A DNA stretch of 45,221 bases from Variovorax paradoxus (GTDB lineage: Bacteria > Pseudomonadota > Gammaproteobacteria > Burkholderiales > Burkholderiaceae_C), in assembly GCF_000834655.1 (NCBI RefSeq), contig NZ_JXQQ01000114.1, positions 1-45,221 on the forward strand, read 5' to 3'. How positions within the stretch are numbered: position 1 is the stretch's first letter; each line of letters begins with the position of its first letter. The notes under the pieces were generated by a model. It was not told where the DNA came from. It saw nothing but the letters and a program-made list of their open reading frames with translations, and made no database searches. The position numbers were made by a program, and so were the translations under genes. This document shows, one piece after another, positions 29,622 to 37,868 of this stretch.

Positions 29622-32600
29622 ATGGCACGTTTCTTCATCGACCGCCCCATCTTCGCGTGGGTCATCGCCATCATCGTGATGCTGGGCGGCGTCATGTCCA
29701 TCGTCACCCTCCCGATCGCGCAGTACCCGAGCATCGCGCCGCCTGCCGTCGCCATCACCGCCAAGTATCCCGGCGCTTCCGCCAAGACGCTGGAGGACAC
29801 CGTCACCCAGGTCATCGAGCAGAAGATGAAGGGCCTCGACAATCTGAGCTACATGGCCTCGACCAGCGAGTCGTCGGGCTCGGTCACCATCACGCTCACC
29901 TTCGAGAACGGCACCGACCCCGACACTGCCCAGGTGCAGGTACAGAACAAGCTCTCGCTGGCCACGCCTCTGCTGCCCCAGGAGGTGCAGCAGCAAGGCG
30001 TGATCGTCAGCAAGTCGGCAACCAACTTCCTGAACGTGCTGGCCTTCACCTCCGAGGACGGCAGCATGAACGGCGCCGACCTGTCGGACTACGTGGCCGC
30101 GAACGTGCAGGACGCCATCAGCCGCGTCGAAGGCGTGGGTGACACCACGCTCCTCGGTTCGCAGTACGCCATGCGTGTGTGGCTCGATCCGAACAAGCTT
30201 GTCAACTTCAAGCTCACGCCACTGGACGTGAAGAACGCAATCCAGGCCCAGAACGCGCAGGTGTCGGCCGGGCAGCTCGGCGGCCTGCCTGCGGACGGCA
30301 ACCAGCAGCTCAACGCGACGATCACTTCGCAGACGCGCCTGAAGACCGCGCAGGAGTTCGAGGACATCCTGCTGCTCACCCAGACCAACGGCGCCCAGGT
30401 CCGTCTGCGCGACGTGGCCCGCATCGAACTCGGCAGCGAGTCATACAACATCGTCGGCCGCTACAACGGCAAATCGGCCGCCGGCCTGGCCATCAAGCTG
30501 GCCACGGGCGCCAATGCGCTGGACACCGTGAAGGCCATCGATGCCCGGGTGGCCGAGCTCGAGAAGTTCTTTCCGCAGGGCATGAAGGTGCACAAGCCCT
30601 ACGACACCACGCCCTTCGTGCGGATCTCCATCGAGGAGGTGGTGCACACGCTGATCGAAGCCGTGGTGCTGGTGTTCCTGGTGATGTACCTTTTCATGCA
30701 GAACTTCCGCGCCACGCTCATCCCCACCATCGCCGTGCCCGTGGTGCTGCTGGGCACCTTCGGCGTGCTCTCGGCTTTCGGCTTCACCATCAACACGCTG
30801 ACCATGTTTGCGATGGTGCTGGCCATCGGTCTGCTGGTCGACGACGCGATCGTGGTGGTCGAGAATGTCGAGCGGGTAATGACGGAGGAAGGCCTCTCGC
30901 CGAAAGAGGCAACGCGCAAGTCGATGGACCAGATCACCGGCGCACTGGTTGGCGTGGCTTTGGTGCTGGCCGCGGTGTTCGTGCCGATGGCATTCTTCGG
31001 TGGCTCCACGGGGGTGATCTACCGGCAGTTCTCGATCACCATCGTCTCGGCGATGACGCTGTCGGTGCTGGTGGCGCTGGTGCTCACGCCCGCCCTGTGC
31101 GCGACGCTGCTAAAGCCGGTGGCCAAGGGCCACGCCATGACGAACACAGGCTTCTTCGGCTGGTTCAACCGCAGCTTCGACCGCGGCAATCACCGCTACC
31201 AGGGAATCGTGCGGCACATTGTGGGAAAGGGATGGCGCTACATGGCGCTGTATGCGGTGCTGCTGGCCGCAGTGGTATTCGGCTTCATGAAGCTGCCTGT
31301 GGGCTTCCTGCCGGACGAGGACCAGGGCACGATGTTCACGCTGGTGCAGTTGCCGGCGGGTGCGACGAAGGCGCGCACGCAGGAAGTGCTCCAGCAGGTC
31401 GAGCATCACTTCCTTGTCGACCAGAAGGAAGCGGTCGCCAGCGTCTTCACGGCGGCGGGCTTCAGCTTCGCGGGCAGCGGACAGAACACCGGCATCGTCT
31501 TCGTCAGTCTCAAGCCCTGGGACGAGCGCAAGGGCGAAGCACTGAGCGTGACGGGCGTGGCAGCGAAGGCCGGTGCCTTCTTGAACACGATCCGCGACGC
31601 GAAGGTGTTTGCCTTCGCACCGCCGGCCGTGGCGGAGCTGGGCAACGCGACCGGCTTCGACCTGATGCTGCAAGACCGCGCCAATCTGGGCCACGAGGCC
31701 CTGATGCAGGCGCGCAACCAGTTGATTGCCACGCTGGCCAAGGACCCGCGCCTGGTGGCCGTGCGTCCCAACGGGATGGAAGACACGCCCGAATTCAGGC
31801 TCGAAATCGATCCGCACAAGGCGCAGGCCCAGGGCCTTTCGATGAGCGACATCAACGACACCTTCTCTGCTGCTTGGGGCAGCAGCTATGTCAACGACTT
31901 CATCGACAAGGGCCGCGTAAAGAAGGTGATGCTGCAGGCCGATGCGCAGTACCGCATGCTGCCCGAGGACATCGATCGATGGTACGTGCGCAACAGCGCC
32001 GGATCCATGGTGCCCTTCACCTCCTTCGCCAAGTCGAGCTGGAGTTCGGGCTCGCCGCGGCTGGAACGCTACAACGGAGTTCCGTCCGTTCAAATCCTGG
32101 GCATGGCGGCGCCGGGAGCCGCGTCCAGCGGCGAGGCGCTCGCCATCGTGGAAGCAGCGGTCGCAAAGTTGCCTGCCGGCATCGGCTACGAATGGACCGG
32201 CCTGTCGCGCCAGGAAAAGGAATCGAGCGGCCAGACCGGCCTGCTCTACGGGCTGTCGATCCTGATCGTGTTCCTCTGCCTGGCCGCGCTCTACGAGAGC
32301 TGGGCCATCCCGTTCTCGGTGATCATGGTCGTGCCGCTCGGCGTGCTGGGCGCACTGGCCGGCGCGCTCCTGACGTGGAAGATGAACGACGTCTATTTCC
32401 AAGTCGGCCTGCTCACCACCATCGGCTTGGCGTCTAAGAACGCCATCCTGATCGTGGAGTTCGCGAAAGACCTCCACGCACAAGGCAAGGGACTGGTCGA
32501 ATCCGCGCTGGAGGCGGCGCGCCTGCGCCTGCGCCCCATCCTCATGACCTCGCTGGCCTTCATCCTCGGCGTGCTGCCGCTGGTCCTTGGCAGCGGTGCC

Positions 32601-32783
32601 GGGGCCGGCGCACAGCATGCGCTGGGCACGGCCGTGATCGGCGGCATGTTGTCAGGCACCGTCCTCGCAATCTTCTTCGTGCCTCTTTTCTTCGTGCTGG
32701 TGCGCGGGCTCTTCAAGGGCAAGGACCGAAGCGGTTCCCCCGCGCACGACACGCATGCACAACCGGCCACGGCCGCATCCTGA
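29622..32783 (+). CDS. RND multidrug efflux transporter, inner-membrane subunit (HAE1 family)
   Basis: 1053-residue AcrB/MexB-like proton-driven pump. It starts MARFFIDRPIFAWVIAIIVM and has the family blocks TLPIAQYPSIAPPAVAI, DNLSYMASTSESSGSVTITL, the proton-relay pair in GLLVDDAIVVVENVERVM (TM4), GVLGALAGALLTW and GLASKNAILIVEFAKDL (TM10), with 12 TM segments in the usual 1+5, 1+5 layout. Length is typical of the hydrophobe/amphiphile exporters. It is in an operon with the adaptor upstream and the outer-membrane factor 10 nt downstream, under a divergent TetR. Likely substrates are hydrophobic drugs, solvents or plant phenolics; not determinable from sequence. Confidence 0.97.
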   Translation: MARFFIDRPIFAWVIAIIVMLGGVMSIVTLPIAQYPSIAPPAVAITAKYPGASAKTLEDTVTQVIEQKMKGLDNLSYMASTSESSGSVTITLTFENGTDPDTAQVQVQNKLSLATPLLPQEVQQQGVIVSKSATNFLNVLAFTSEDGSMNGADLSDYVAANVQDAISRVEGVGDTTLLGSQYAMRVWLDPNKLVNFKLTPLDVKNAIQAQNAQVSAGQLGGLPADGNQQLNATITSQTRLKTAQEFEDILLLTQTNGAQVRLRDVARIELGSESYNIVGRYNGKSAAGLAIKLATGANALDTVKAIDARVAELEKFFPQGMKVHKPYDTTPFVRISIEEVVHTLIEAVVLVFLVMYLFMQNFRATLIPTIAVPVVLLGTFGVLSAFGFTINTLTMFAMVLAIGLLVDDAIVVVENVERVMTEEGLSPKEATRKSMDQITGALVGVALVLAAVFVPMAFFGGSTGVIYRQFSITIVSAMTLSVLVALVLTPALCATLLKPVAKGHAMTNTGFFGWFNRSFDRGNHRYQGIVRHIVGKGWRYMALYAVLLAAVVFGFMKLPVGFLPDEDQGTMFTLVQLPAGATKARTQEVLQQVEHHFLVDQKEAVASVFTAAGFSFAGSGQNTGIVFVSLKPWDERKGEALSVTGVAAKAGAFLNTIRDAKVFAFAPPAVAELGNATGFDLMLQDRANLGHEALMQARNQLIATLAKDPRLVAVRPNGMEDTPEFRLEIDPHKAQAQGLSMSDINDTFSAAWGSSYVNDFIDKGRVKKVMLQADAQYRMLPEDIDRWYVRNSAGSMVPFTSFAKSSWSSGSPRLERYNGVPSVQILGMAAPGAASSGEALAIVEAAVAKLPAGIGYEWTGLSRQEKESSGQTGLLYGLSILIVFLCLAALYESWAIPFSVIMVVPLGVLGALAGALLTWKMNDVYFQVGLLTTIGLASKNAILIVEFAKDLHAQGKGLVESALEAARLRLRPILMTSLAFILGVLPLVLGSGAGAGAQHALGTAVIGGMLSGTVLAIFFVPLFFVLVRGLFKGKDRSGSPAHDTHAQPATAAS

Positions 32784-32793
32784 GGTGTCCGTC

Positions 32794-34260
32794 ATGAATC
32801 TGTTGCGTTTCACACCGCTCGCGCTCGCCGCCCTGATGGCCGGCTGCAGCCTGATGCCCGCCTACCAGCAGCCGGCAGCCCCCGTGCCCGGCAAGTTCGC
32901 CGGCGACGCGAGCGGCGACCCGGCGCCCACGGCGGTTGCCGATCTCGGCTGGCGCGAGGTGTTCACCGATCCCTCGCTTCAGCGCGTGATCGAGATGAGC
33001 CTTGCAAACAACCACGACCTGCGCGTGGCGGTACTCAACATCGAGAAGGCCCGCGCCCAATACCGGGTGCAGGACGCGGCGCTTTTTCCAGCCGTCAACG
33101 CCAGCGGCGGCGGCAGCGGCAGCCGCACACCGGCCGACCTGTCGTCCGCGGGCGAGGCGCTCACCGCGCGCCAGTACAGCGTATCTCTTGGATTCAGCGC
33201 CTACGAGATCGACCTGTTCGGCCGCGTGCGCAGCCTGAGCGAACAGGCGCTGCAGCAGTTTTTCTCCACGGCCGAGGCTCGCCGCAGCACGCAGATCAGC
33301 CTGGTGGCCGAGGTGGCGACCAGCTACCTCACGCTGGCCGCCGACCAGGACCGGCTGAAGCTTGCGCGCGACACGCTGCAGAGCCAGAGCGACTCCTACC
33401 GGCTCAACCAGCGCAGCTTCGAGCTGGGCGTGGCGTCGGCGCTCACCCTGAGCCAGGCGCAGACCAGCGTCGATGCAGCGCGCGTGGATGTCGAGCGCTA
33501 CACCGCGCAGGTTGCGCAGGACCGCAACGCGCTGGTGCTGCTCGTGGGCACGGAGGTCCCGCAGCACCTGCTGCCCCAAACGCTGCCCGAGGGTGCAACG
33601 GCCTCTGCGAGCCCCCTTGCCACCATACCGCCAGGCCTGCCGTCGGAGCTGCTGCAGCGGCGCCCCGATATCCTGCAGGCCGAGCGCGAGCTCAAGGCCG
33701 CCAACGCGTACATCGGCGCGGCGCGCGCGGCCTTCTATCCACGCATCACCCTCACCGCTTTGGCAGGCACGTCGAGCGGCGAACTCTCGGGCTTGTTCAA
33801 GGGCGGCTCCGGCAGCTGGAGCTTCGCACCGCAGATCTCGATGCCGATCTTCGACGGCGGCACCAACCGCGCGAACCTGAAGATCGCCACCGTGAACCGC
33901 GACATCTCGGTGGCGCAGTACGAGAAGGCCATCCGGACGGCGTTCCGCGAGGTTTCGGATGCCCTGGCACAGCGGAGCACCCTCGGGCGCCAACTCGATG
34001 CGCAGCAGTCGCTGGTGAACGCAACGGCAGACAGCTACCGCCTTTCGCAGGCGCGCTTCCAGCGCGGCACCGACAGTTACCTGAGCGTGCTCGACTCGCA
34101 GCGCTCGCTCTACACCGCCCAGCAGGACCTGATCGGCACGCGACTGTCGCGCCTCACCAACCTGACGACCTTCTACAAGACGATGGGCGGCGGTTGGGTC
34201 GAAACCTCGGAAAACCCGATGACCGGGGCCCTCGCACGCACCACGGAACCGGCGTCATGA
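32794..34260 (+). CDS. RND efflux outer-membrane factor (OprM/NodT family lipoprotein)
   Basis: 488-residue TolC-like outer-membrane channel. Lipoprotein signal with LMAGCSLMP (Cys18), then two OEP repeats with the helical stretches YEIDLFGRVRSLSEQALQQF, SLVAEVATSYLTLAADQDRL, ELLQRRPDILQAERELKAAN and RYLS-like end (RFQRGTDSYLSVLDSQRSLY). The start at 32794 has GAGG upstream. The closely packed adaptor-pump-channel order makes a complete tripartite system. No terminator is obvious in the 87 bp before the next TetR gene. Confidence 0.95.
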   Translation: MNLLRFTPLALAALMAGCSLMPAYQQPAAPVPGKFAGDASGDPAPTAVADLGWREVFTDPSLQRVIEMSLANNHDLRVAVLNIEKARAQYRVQDAALFPAVNASGGGSGSRTPADLSSAGEALTARQYSVSLGFSAYEIDLFGRVRSLSEQALQQFFSTAEARRSTQISLVAEVATSYLTLAADQDRLKLARDTLQSQSDSYRLNQRSFELGVASALTLSQAQTSVDAARVDVERYTAQVAQDRNALVLLVGTEVPQHLLPQTLPEGATASASPLATIPPGLPSELLQRRPDILQAERELKAANAYIGAARAAFYPRITLTALAGTSSGELSGLFKGGSGSWSFAPQISMPIFDGGTNRANLKIATVNRDISVAQYEKAIRTAFREVSDALAQRSTLGRQLDAQQSLVNATADSYRLSQARFQRGTDSYLSVLDSQRSLYTAQQDLIGTRLSRLTNLTTFYKTMGGGWVETSENPMTGALARTTEPAS

Positions 34261-34347
34261 GGCGCGTTCGATTGCGCTCCCGAACAAATCGAGTACTCCC
34301 CAAAAAACCCGATCGCACGTAATTCATCACGCAGCTGAAACAACGAA

Positions 34348-34968
34348 ATGAGCTCCCAATCAGAACCCGATCCCGGTCCGGTCAACGATGAGTTGCGCCG
34401 GAACCAAGTGCTGGATGCCGCGGCGGAATGTTTCCGTCGGGAAGGCTTTCATGGCAGCAGCACCGCCACCATCTGCCAGGTTGCCGGTATCAGCCCGGCC
34501 GGCCTCTATCGCTACTTCGCCTGCAAGGAAGCGATGGTCGAAGCCATTGCCGAACGCGAGGAAAGCGACATGGCCGAACTCGTGCGCCGCATGGAACAGG
34601 ACTTGGGCGGTGGAAACCTCGCGACCCGGTTGATTCGCCGGACTCAAGAGATGGTCGAGCGCAACAGCGATCCGGCTTCTGTCGGGCTGATGCTTGAGCT
34701 GGCAGCCGAAGCGGCGCGAAACCCAGCTGTCGCAAAGATCCTGCAGAGGACAGATCGTGCAGTCAAAAAGCGTTTTCTGGACATGGCGCGGCGCATCGGT
34801 CTGCCGTCAGGACTGGACGAAACGACGCTCATGAATCGCATGGACATGATCGCGGCGCTGTTCAGCGGCTTGGCGTTTCGCTCCATCGTCGATCCGCGGC
34901 GAGACCGTGCCACCGTGGTGGACATGACCAACGAGCAGGTACGACTCCTGATCGGGTCAACGCCATGA
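34348..34968 (+). CDS. TetR-family regulator coupled to type II NADH dehydrogenase
   Basis: 206-residue TetR protein. HTH: NQVLDAAAECFRREGFHGSS, then TATICQVAGISPAGLYRYFA. The C-terminal part is BetI/TetR_C_6-like (RNSDPASVGLMLELAAEAAR, NPAVAKIL). The short N-terminal tail SSQSEPDPGPVND is disordered. Its stop overlaps the NADH-dehydrogenase start by 4 nt (ATGA), implying coupled translation and hence a functional link. It may regulate its own operon rather than the RND pump 87 bp upstream, though a role in both is possible. The ligand is unknown. Confidence 0.9.
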   Translation: MSSQSEPDPGPVNDELRRNQVLDAAAECFRREGFHGSSTATICQVAGISPAGLYRYFACKEAMVEAIAEREESDMAELVRRMEQDLGGGNLATRLIRRTQEMVERNSDPASVGLMLELAAEAARNPAVAKILQRTDRAVKKRFLDMARRIGLPSGLDETTLMNRMDMIAALFSGLAFRSIVDPRRDRATVVDMTNEQVRLLIGSTP

Positions 34969-36266
34969 GCGCGCTTCACCCGCATCCGCGGCGCATCGTG
35001 GTGGTGGGAGGCGGCGTCGCCGGCTTGATCCTCGCGACCCGCCTGGGGCGCACGCTCGGCGCGACAGGGCGTGCCGCGATCACCCTTGTCGACCGAAGCC
35101 CGACGCATCTCTGGAAGCCCATGCTGCACACCATCGCCGCAGGGACCTGGAATGCCTATCAACAGCAGGTTCAGTATCTGACGCATGCGCGGGCCCATCA
35201 CTTCAGCTATGTGCCCGGCGAACTCGACGGCATCGACCGCGCCGCTCGACGCATCCATCTGGCGCCGATCCGGCTGGAAGGAGAAACGGTGGCGGAAGCT
35301 CGCGAACTGGCATACGACGCACTCGTGCTGGCGCTGGGCAGCAGTGCCAACGACTTCGGTACTCCGGGGGTCAACGAACATTGCCATAGGATAGACAGCC
35401 AGGAGCAGGCAGATGCCTTCAACAGGCGCTTGCGTGCACACGTGGCGCGCAGCTTCGTGAGCGGGAACCACATCGATGTCGCGATCGTGGGCGGCGGCGC
35501 AACAGGCGTGGAACTGGCCGCCGAGATGAGCCGCATGGTCGAGCTTGCTGCCAGCTATGGAACCGAGACCGGCATTCGCCAGCGCCTCCGCCTGACGTTG
35601 CTGGAAGGCGCGCCCCGAATACTCAACGCTTTTCCGGAAGCAATTTCGATCTTGGCATCGACGCAGTTGCGCGCGCTGGGGATCGACGTTCGCGCCGGGG
35701 TGCGGGTCATGGCAGCCGACTCCGAAGGATTCGTGCTTGAAAGCGGGGAGCGGATCAACGCCACTCTCAAGGTGTGGGCGGCCGGCATCCGAGCGGCCGA
35801 CGGCATCGCAGGCAGCGAGCTCGAACTGAACAAACTCGGCCAAGTGGTGGTGACGCCGAGCCTGCTGGCCAATGGCGAAGATTGCATCTTCGCCATTGGC
35901 GATTGCGCCAGCCTGGTTCTGCAAGACGCCGAGCGACCGCTTCCTTCGACAGCCCAGGTCGCCAACCAGCAAGCACTGCATCTGGCAAGACATCTTCCGG
36001 CATGGTTGTCCGGGAGACAGGTGCCGCCCTTCAGCTTTCGCGATTTCGGCGCTCTCGTTTCACTCAGTGACTACAACGCCTTTGGAACACTGGGACGCTT
36101 CGGCTTTTTCCGTGGCGGCTTTATCAGGGGCCGCTTCGCACAGTTGAGCCATGCCCTGCTCTATCGCAATCATCAGCTTTCATTGCATGGCCCCGGCCGC
36201 GCGTTGCTGCTATGGGTGGCTGAGCGGATCAACGCGCTGGTGAATCCGAAGATCCGGATCAGTTGA
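34965..36266 (+). CDS. ndh: Type II NADH dehydrogenase (NDH-2)
   Basis: 433-residue FAD-dependent NADH:quinone oxidoreductase that feeds electrons to quinone without proton pumping. It has the FAD Rossmann motif VVVGGGVAGLILATRLG, LVDRSPTHLWKPMLHTIAAG, DALVLALGSSANDFGTPGV, the NADH motif VAIVGGGATGVELAAEMS and IFAIGDCASL. The C-terminal amphipathic region (RGRFAQLSHALLYRNHQLSL, then RALLLWVAERINALV) probably anchors it to the membrane face. It overlaps the TetR gene by 4 nt and is followed closely by a small membrane protein. An alternative name is ferredoxin/sulfide-quinone-like FAD oxidoreductase, but NDH-2 fits best. Confidence 0.93.
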   Translation: MSALHPHPRRIVVVGGGVAGLILATRLGRTLGATGRAAITLVDRSPTHLWKPMLHTIAAGTWNAYQQQVQYLTHARAHHFSYVPGELDGIDRAARRIHLAPIRLEGETVAEARELAYDALVLALGSSANDFGTPGVNEHCHRIDSQEQADAFNRRLRAHVARSFVSGNHIDVAIVGGGATGVELAAEMSRMVELAASYGTETGIRQRLRLTLLEGAPRILNAFPEAISILASTQLRALGIDVRAGVRVMAADSEGFVLESGERINATLKVWAAGIRAADGIAGSELELNKLGQVVVTPSLLANGEDCIFAIGDCASLVLQDAERPLPSTAQVANQQALHLARHLPAWLSGRQVPPFSFRDFGALVSLSDYNAFGTLGRFGFFRGGFIRGRFAQLSHALLYRNHQLSLHGPGRALLLWVAERINALVNPKIRIS

Positions 36267-36301
36267 AGAACAGCAAAGATCTGGCGGACGAAGGCTGCGG
36301 C

Positions 36302-36466
36302 ATGAATCAAAAAAGGAAAAAAATGAATTCCCGGACGCGTAAACCCAAGCCATGCGGTCCACCGAGATGGTGGGAGACCATGGCAGGCGCGCCTTTGGCG
36401 TATTTCATGATCCTGGGCGCCTTGTTCGGGGCACTGTTTCTTCTCAAGAAGCTACTCATGACTTAG
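36302..36466 (+). CDS. Small single-pass membrane protein
   Basis: 54-residue product. A basic N-terminus (KRKKMNSRTRKPKPCG) is followed by WWETMAGAPLAYF and one hydrophobic segment (YFMILGALFGALFLLKKLL). The frame is also open back to a TTG at 36263 overlapping the ndh stop. ATG at 36302 (GAAGG upstream) is preferred, and ATG at 36323 is possible. It lies 35 nt after ndh and is probably co-transcribed. I do not recognise a family; it may be a membrane partner of the dehydrogenase, which is inference only. Confidence 0.55.
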   Translation: MNQKRKKMNSRTRKPKPCGPPRWWETMAGAPLAYFMILGALFGALFLLKKLLMT

Positions 36467-36474
36467 GAGGCCTG

Positions 36475-36870
36475 CTATGAAGAACTCGTTGCAGTCCCGT
36501 TCCCCGGCATGGACCCCATGAACTGAAACAACGCCTCGAGCTCGGTCGATTTGTCGAAGATCGCGTCCGCTCCGAGCGCCAGGCACTGCGCTCGGATGTC
36601 AGGAGTGGCGTAGTTGGACAGGATGACGACCCGCTGATGTGGCTTTCGATCCTTGCAACCCCGCAGCACCCCGAGCCCAGACCCCTCTTTCAAGAACATA
36701 TCAACCACGGCGATATCCCACATGCCGTCGTGCGTTGTCATCCAGTGCACGGCCTCGAGTTCGGTCTCGGCAGCGCCAAGCACACGTGCGTTGGTCAACT
36801 CCTCGAGGGTCGGGATCAGTTGGTCTCGGATCGTTTTGTTGTCTTCCACGAGAAAGGCGATGAGTGCCAC
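36475..36870 (-). CDS. Stand-alone response regulator (REC domain only)
   Basis: 131-residue single-domain receiver. It has the acidic pocket VEDN (E9, D10), the phospho-acceptor Asp57 in DIAVVDMFLKEGSG, Ser85 in VILSNYA and the conserved Lys107 in FDKSTE. A short low-complexity tail follows (GNGTATSSS). There is no output domain. I chose a GTG start at 36870 (GAGAGG upstream, and MALIAFLVEDNKTI matches the family beginning) over ATG at 36894. No histidine kinase is nearby, so it likely serves a phosphorelay elsewhere. It is convergent with the small membrane protein, with 8 bp between. Confidence 0.88.
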   Translation of the reverse strand: MALIAFLVEDNKTIRDQLIPTLEELTNARVLGAAETELEAVHWMTTHDGMWDIAVVDMFLKEGSGLGVLRGCKDRKPHQRVVILSNYATPDIRAQCLALGADAIFDKSTELEALFQFMGSMPGNGTATSSS

Positions 36871-37152
36871 AGTGATCCTCTCCAGTTGTTGCATCCGACA
36901 CTAAGCGCAGTGGCATTTCGCCCGGTGGTCAATCCACTTCTGAACCTGTCGGACAGGCACCTAAGAAGAGAGCCAGCCGGCACAACCAGTGCACACAGCA
37001 AGCTGCTGATGGGCATCCCTCTCAGGTACGAGTCCACCGGGCAACGAACGATGCGTGAAGAGTCCTACCTCGCGCGGCGTTGCAGATGCTCATACAAGCG
37101 GTGCTGGCTTGCTCCTACGCAACACCGGAATCGTTGGATCGAATGTTCATGC

Positions 37153-37515
37153 ATGAAAACTCATTCCCTCCAGCTCACGGCAGGCCGCTGCGGCGCCTTC
37201 CTCGCCATCGCGGCAGGCCTTGCTTTGCCCGCCGCCGCCCAGTCCACAGGTAGCCCCAAGGGCTCTGCGCCGGGGCCGACCAGCGATGCACAGAAGGCGC
37301 CTGCATCTCGCGCACCCACCACCGGATTCGGGGACAGCGGAAAAATCGTGACCGACCAGGAGACGGTGAAGAGCCGCTCGCAGACGGCGAATTCCCCCGG
37401 CAACGCCGGCTCGGCCCCATCGACGTCCGATAAGGCCGACAAGGCGTCAGGTCACTCGAGCCGGGGTGTAGGCCCGCAAGGTGCGGGAGCTGCGGCCAAG
37501 CCGCCTCCGCAGTAA
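37153..37515 (+). CDS. Small exported hypothetical protein, low complexity
   Basis: 120-residue protein with a signal peptide (LTAGRCGAFLAIAAGLALPA, cleavage probably after AAA-Q). The mature part is Gly/Ser/Pro/Ala/Lys-rich and likely disordered (TGSPKGSAPGPTSDAQKAPA, then TDQETVKSRSQTANS). No family is recognised. The start at 37153 is fixed by the signal peptide. The open frame runs further upstream into a region without protein-like features. The Shine-Dalgarno sequence is weak. A periplasmic location is likely. The next gene begins 44 nt later on the same strand. Confidence 0.6.
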   Translation: MKTHSLQLTAGRCGAFLAIAAGLALPAAAQSTGSPKGSAPGPTSDAQKAPASRAPTTGFGDSGKIVTDQETVKSRSQTANSPGNAGSAPSTSDKADKASGHSSRGVGPQGAGAAAKPPPQ

Positions 37516-37559
37516 CGCCCTTTCACTTTCTCAATATTCCTCAACCGAAGGACCACGTC

Positions 37560-37868
37560 ATGGCAACAAGCAGCATCCTGGGCGGCGAACGCCCGCCCAT
37601 CGAACCCAAGGGGACCGACGAGGACAGCCTTGGCCCCAGCGACTCCAGCGACAGCGGCAGCGACGCAGCGGGCACCGGTTCAAGCCGTGCTTCCTCCGAG
37701 GCAGGGCTCGAAGAGCCCACAAATTCGGACATCCTGCCGGACCGGATCGGTGTGATCCCCGAAGCGGCACACGAAGCATCGACGGCTGTAGACGATCCAG
37801 AAGCGGCCAGTGCCGAAGAGCTTGCCGACGACAGCGGGAGCGACGACGAAGACGACGAGACCGCTTGA
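37560..37868 (+). CDS. Small acidic, Ser/Asp-rich hypothetical protein
   Basis: 102-residue, very acidic and probably disordered protein (TDEDSLGPSDSSDSGSDAAG, DDPEAASAEELADDSG, ending DEDDETA). A short conserved-looking motif DILPDRIGVIPE in the middle is the only ordered-looking part. No signal or membrane segment. GAAGGA lies 12 nt before the ATG. Its stop overlaps the recQ start (TGATG), so it is translationally coupled to the helicase gene. No function is recognised. Confidence 0.68.
   Translation: MATSSILGGERPPIEPKGTDEDSLGPSDSSDSGSDAAGTGSSRASSEAGLEEPTNSDILPDRIGVIPEAAHEASTAVDDPEAASAEELADDSGSDDEDDETA

Noticed and set aside
31110..32618. 502-codon antisense open frame inside the RND transporter gene
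   Set aside because: It lies opposite a clear 1053-residue RND protein, is rich in His/Gln/Arg typical of antisense high-GC frames, and has no motif.
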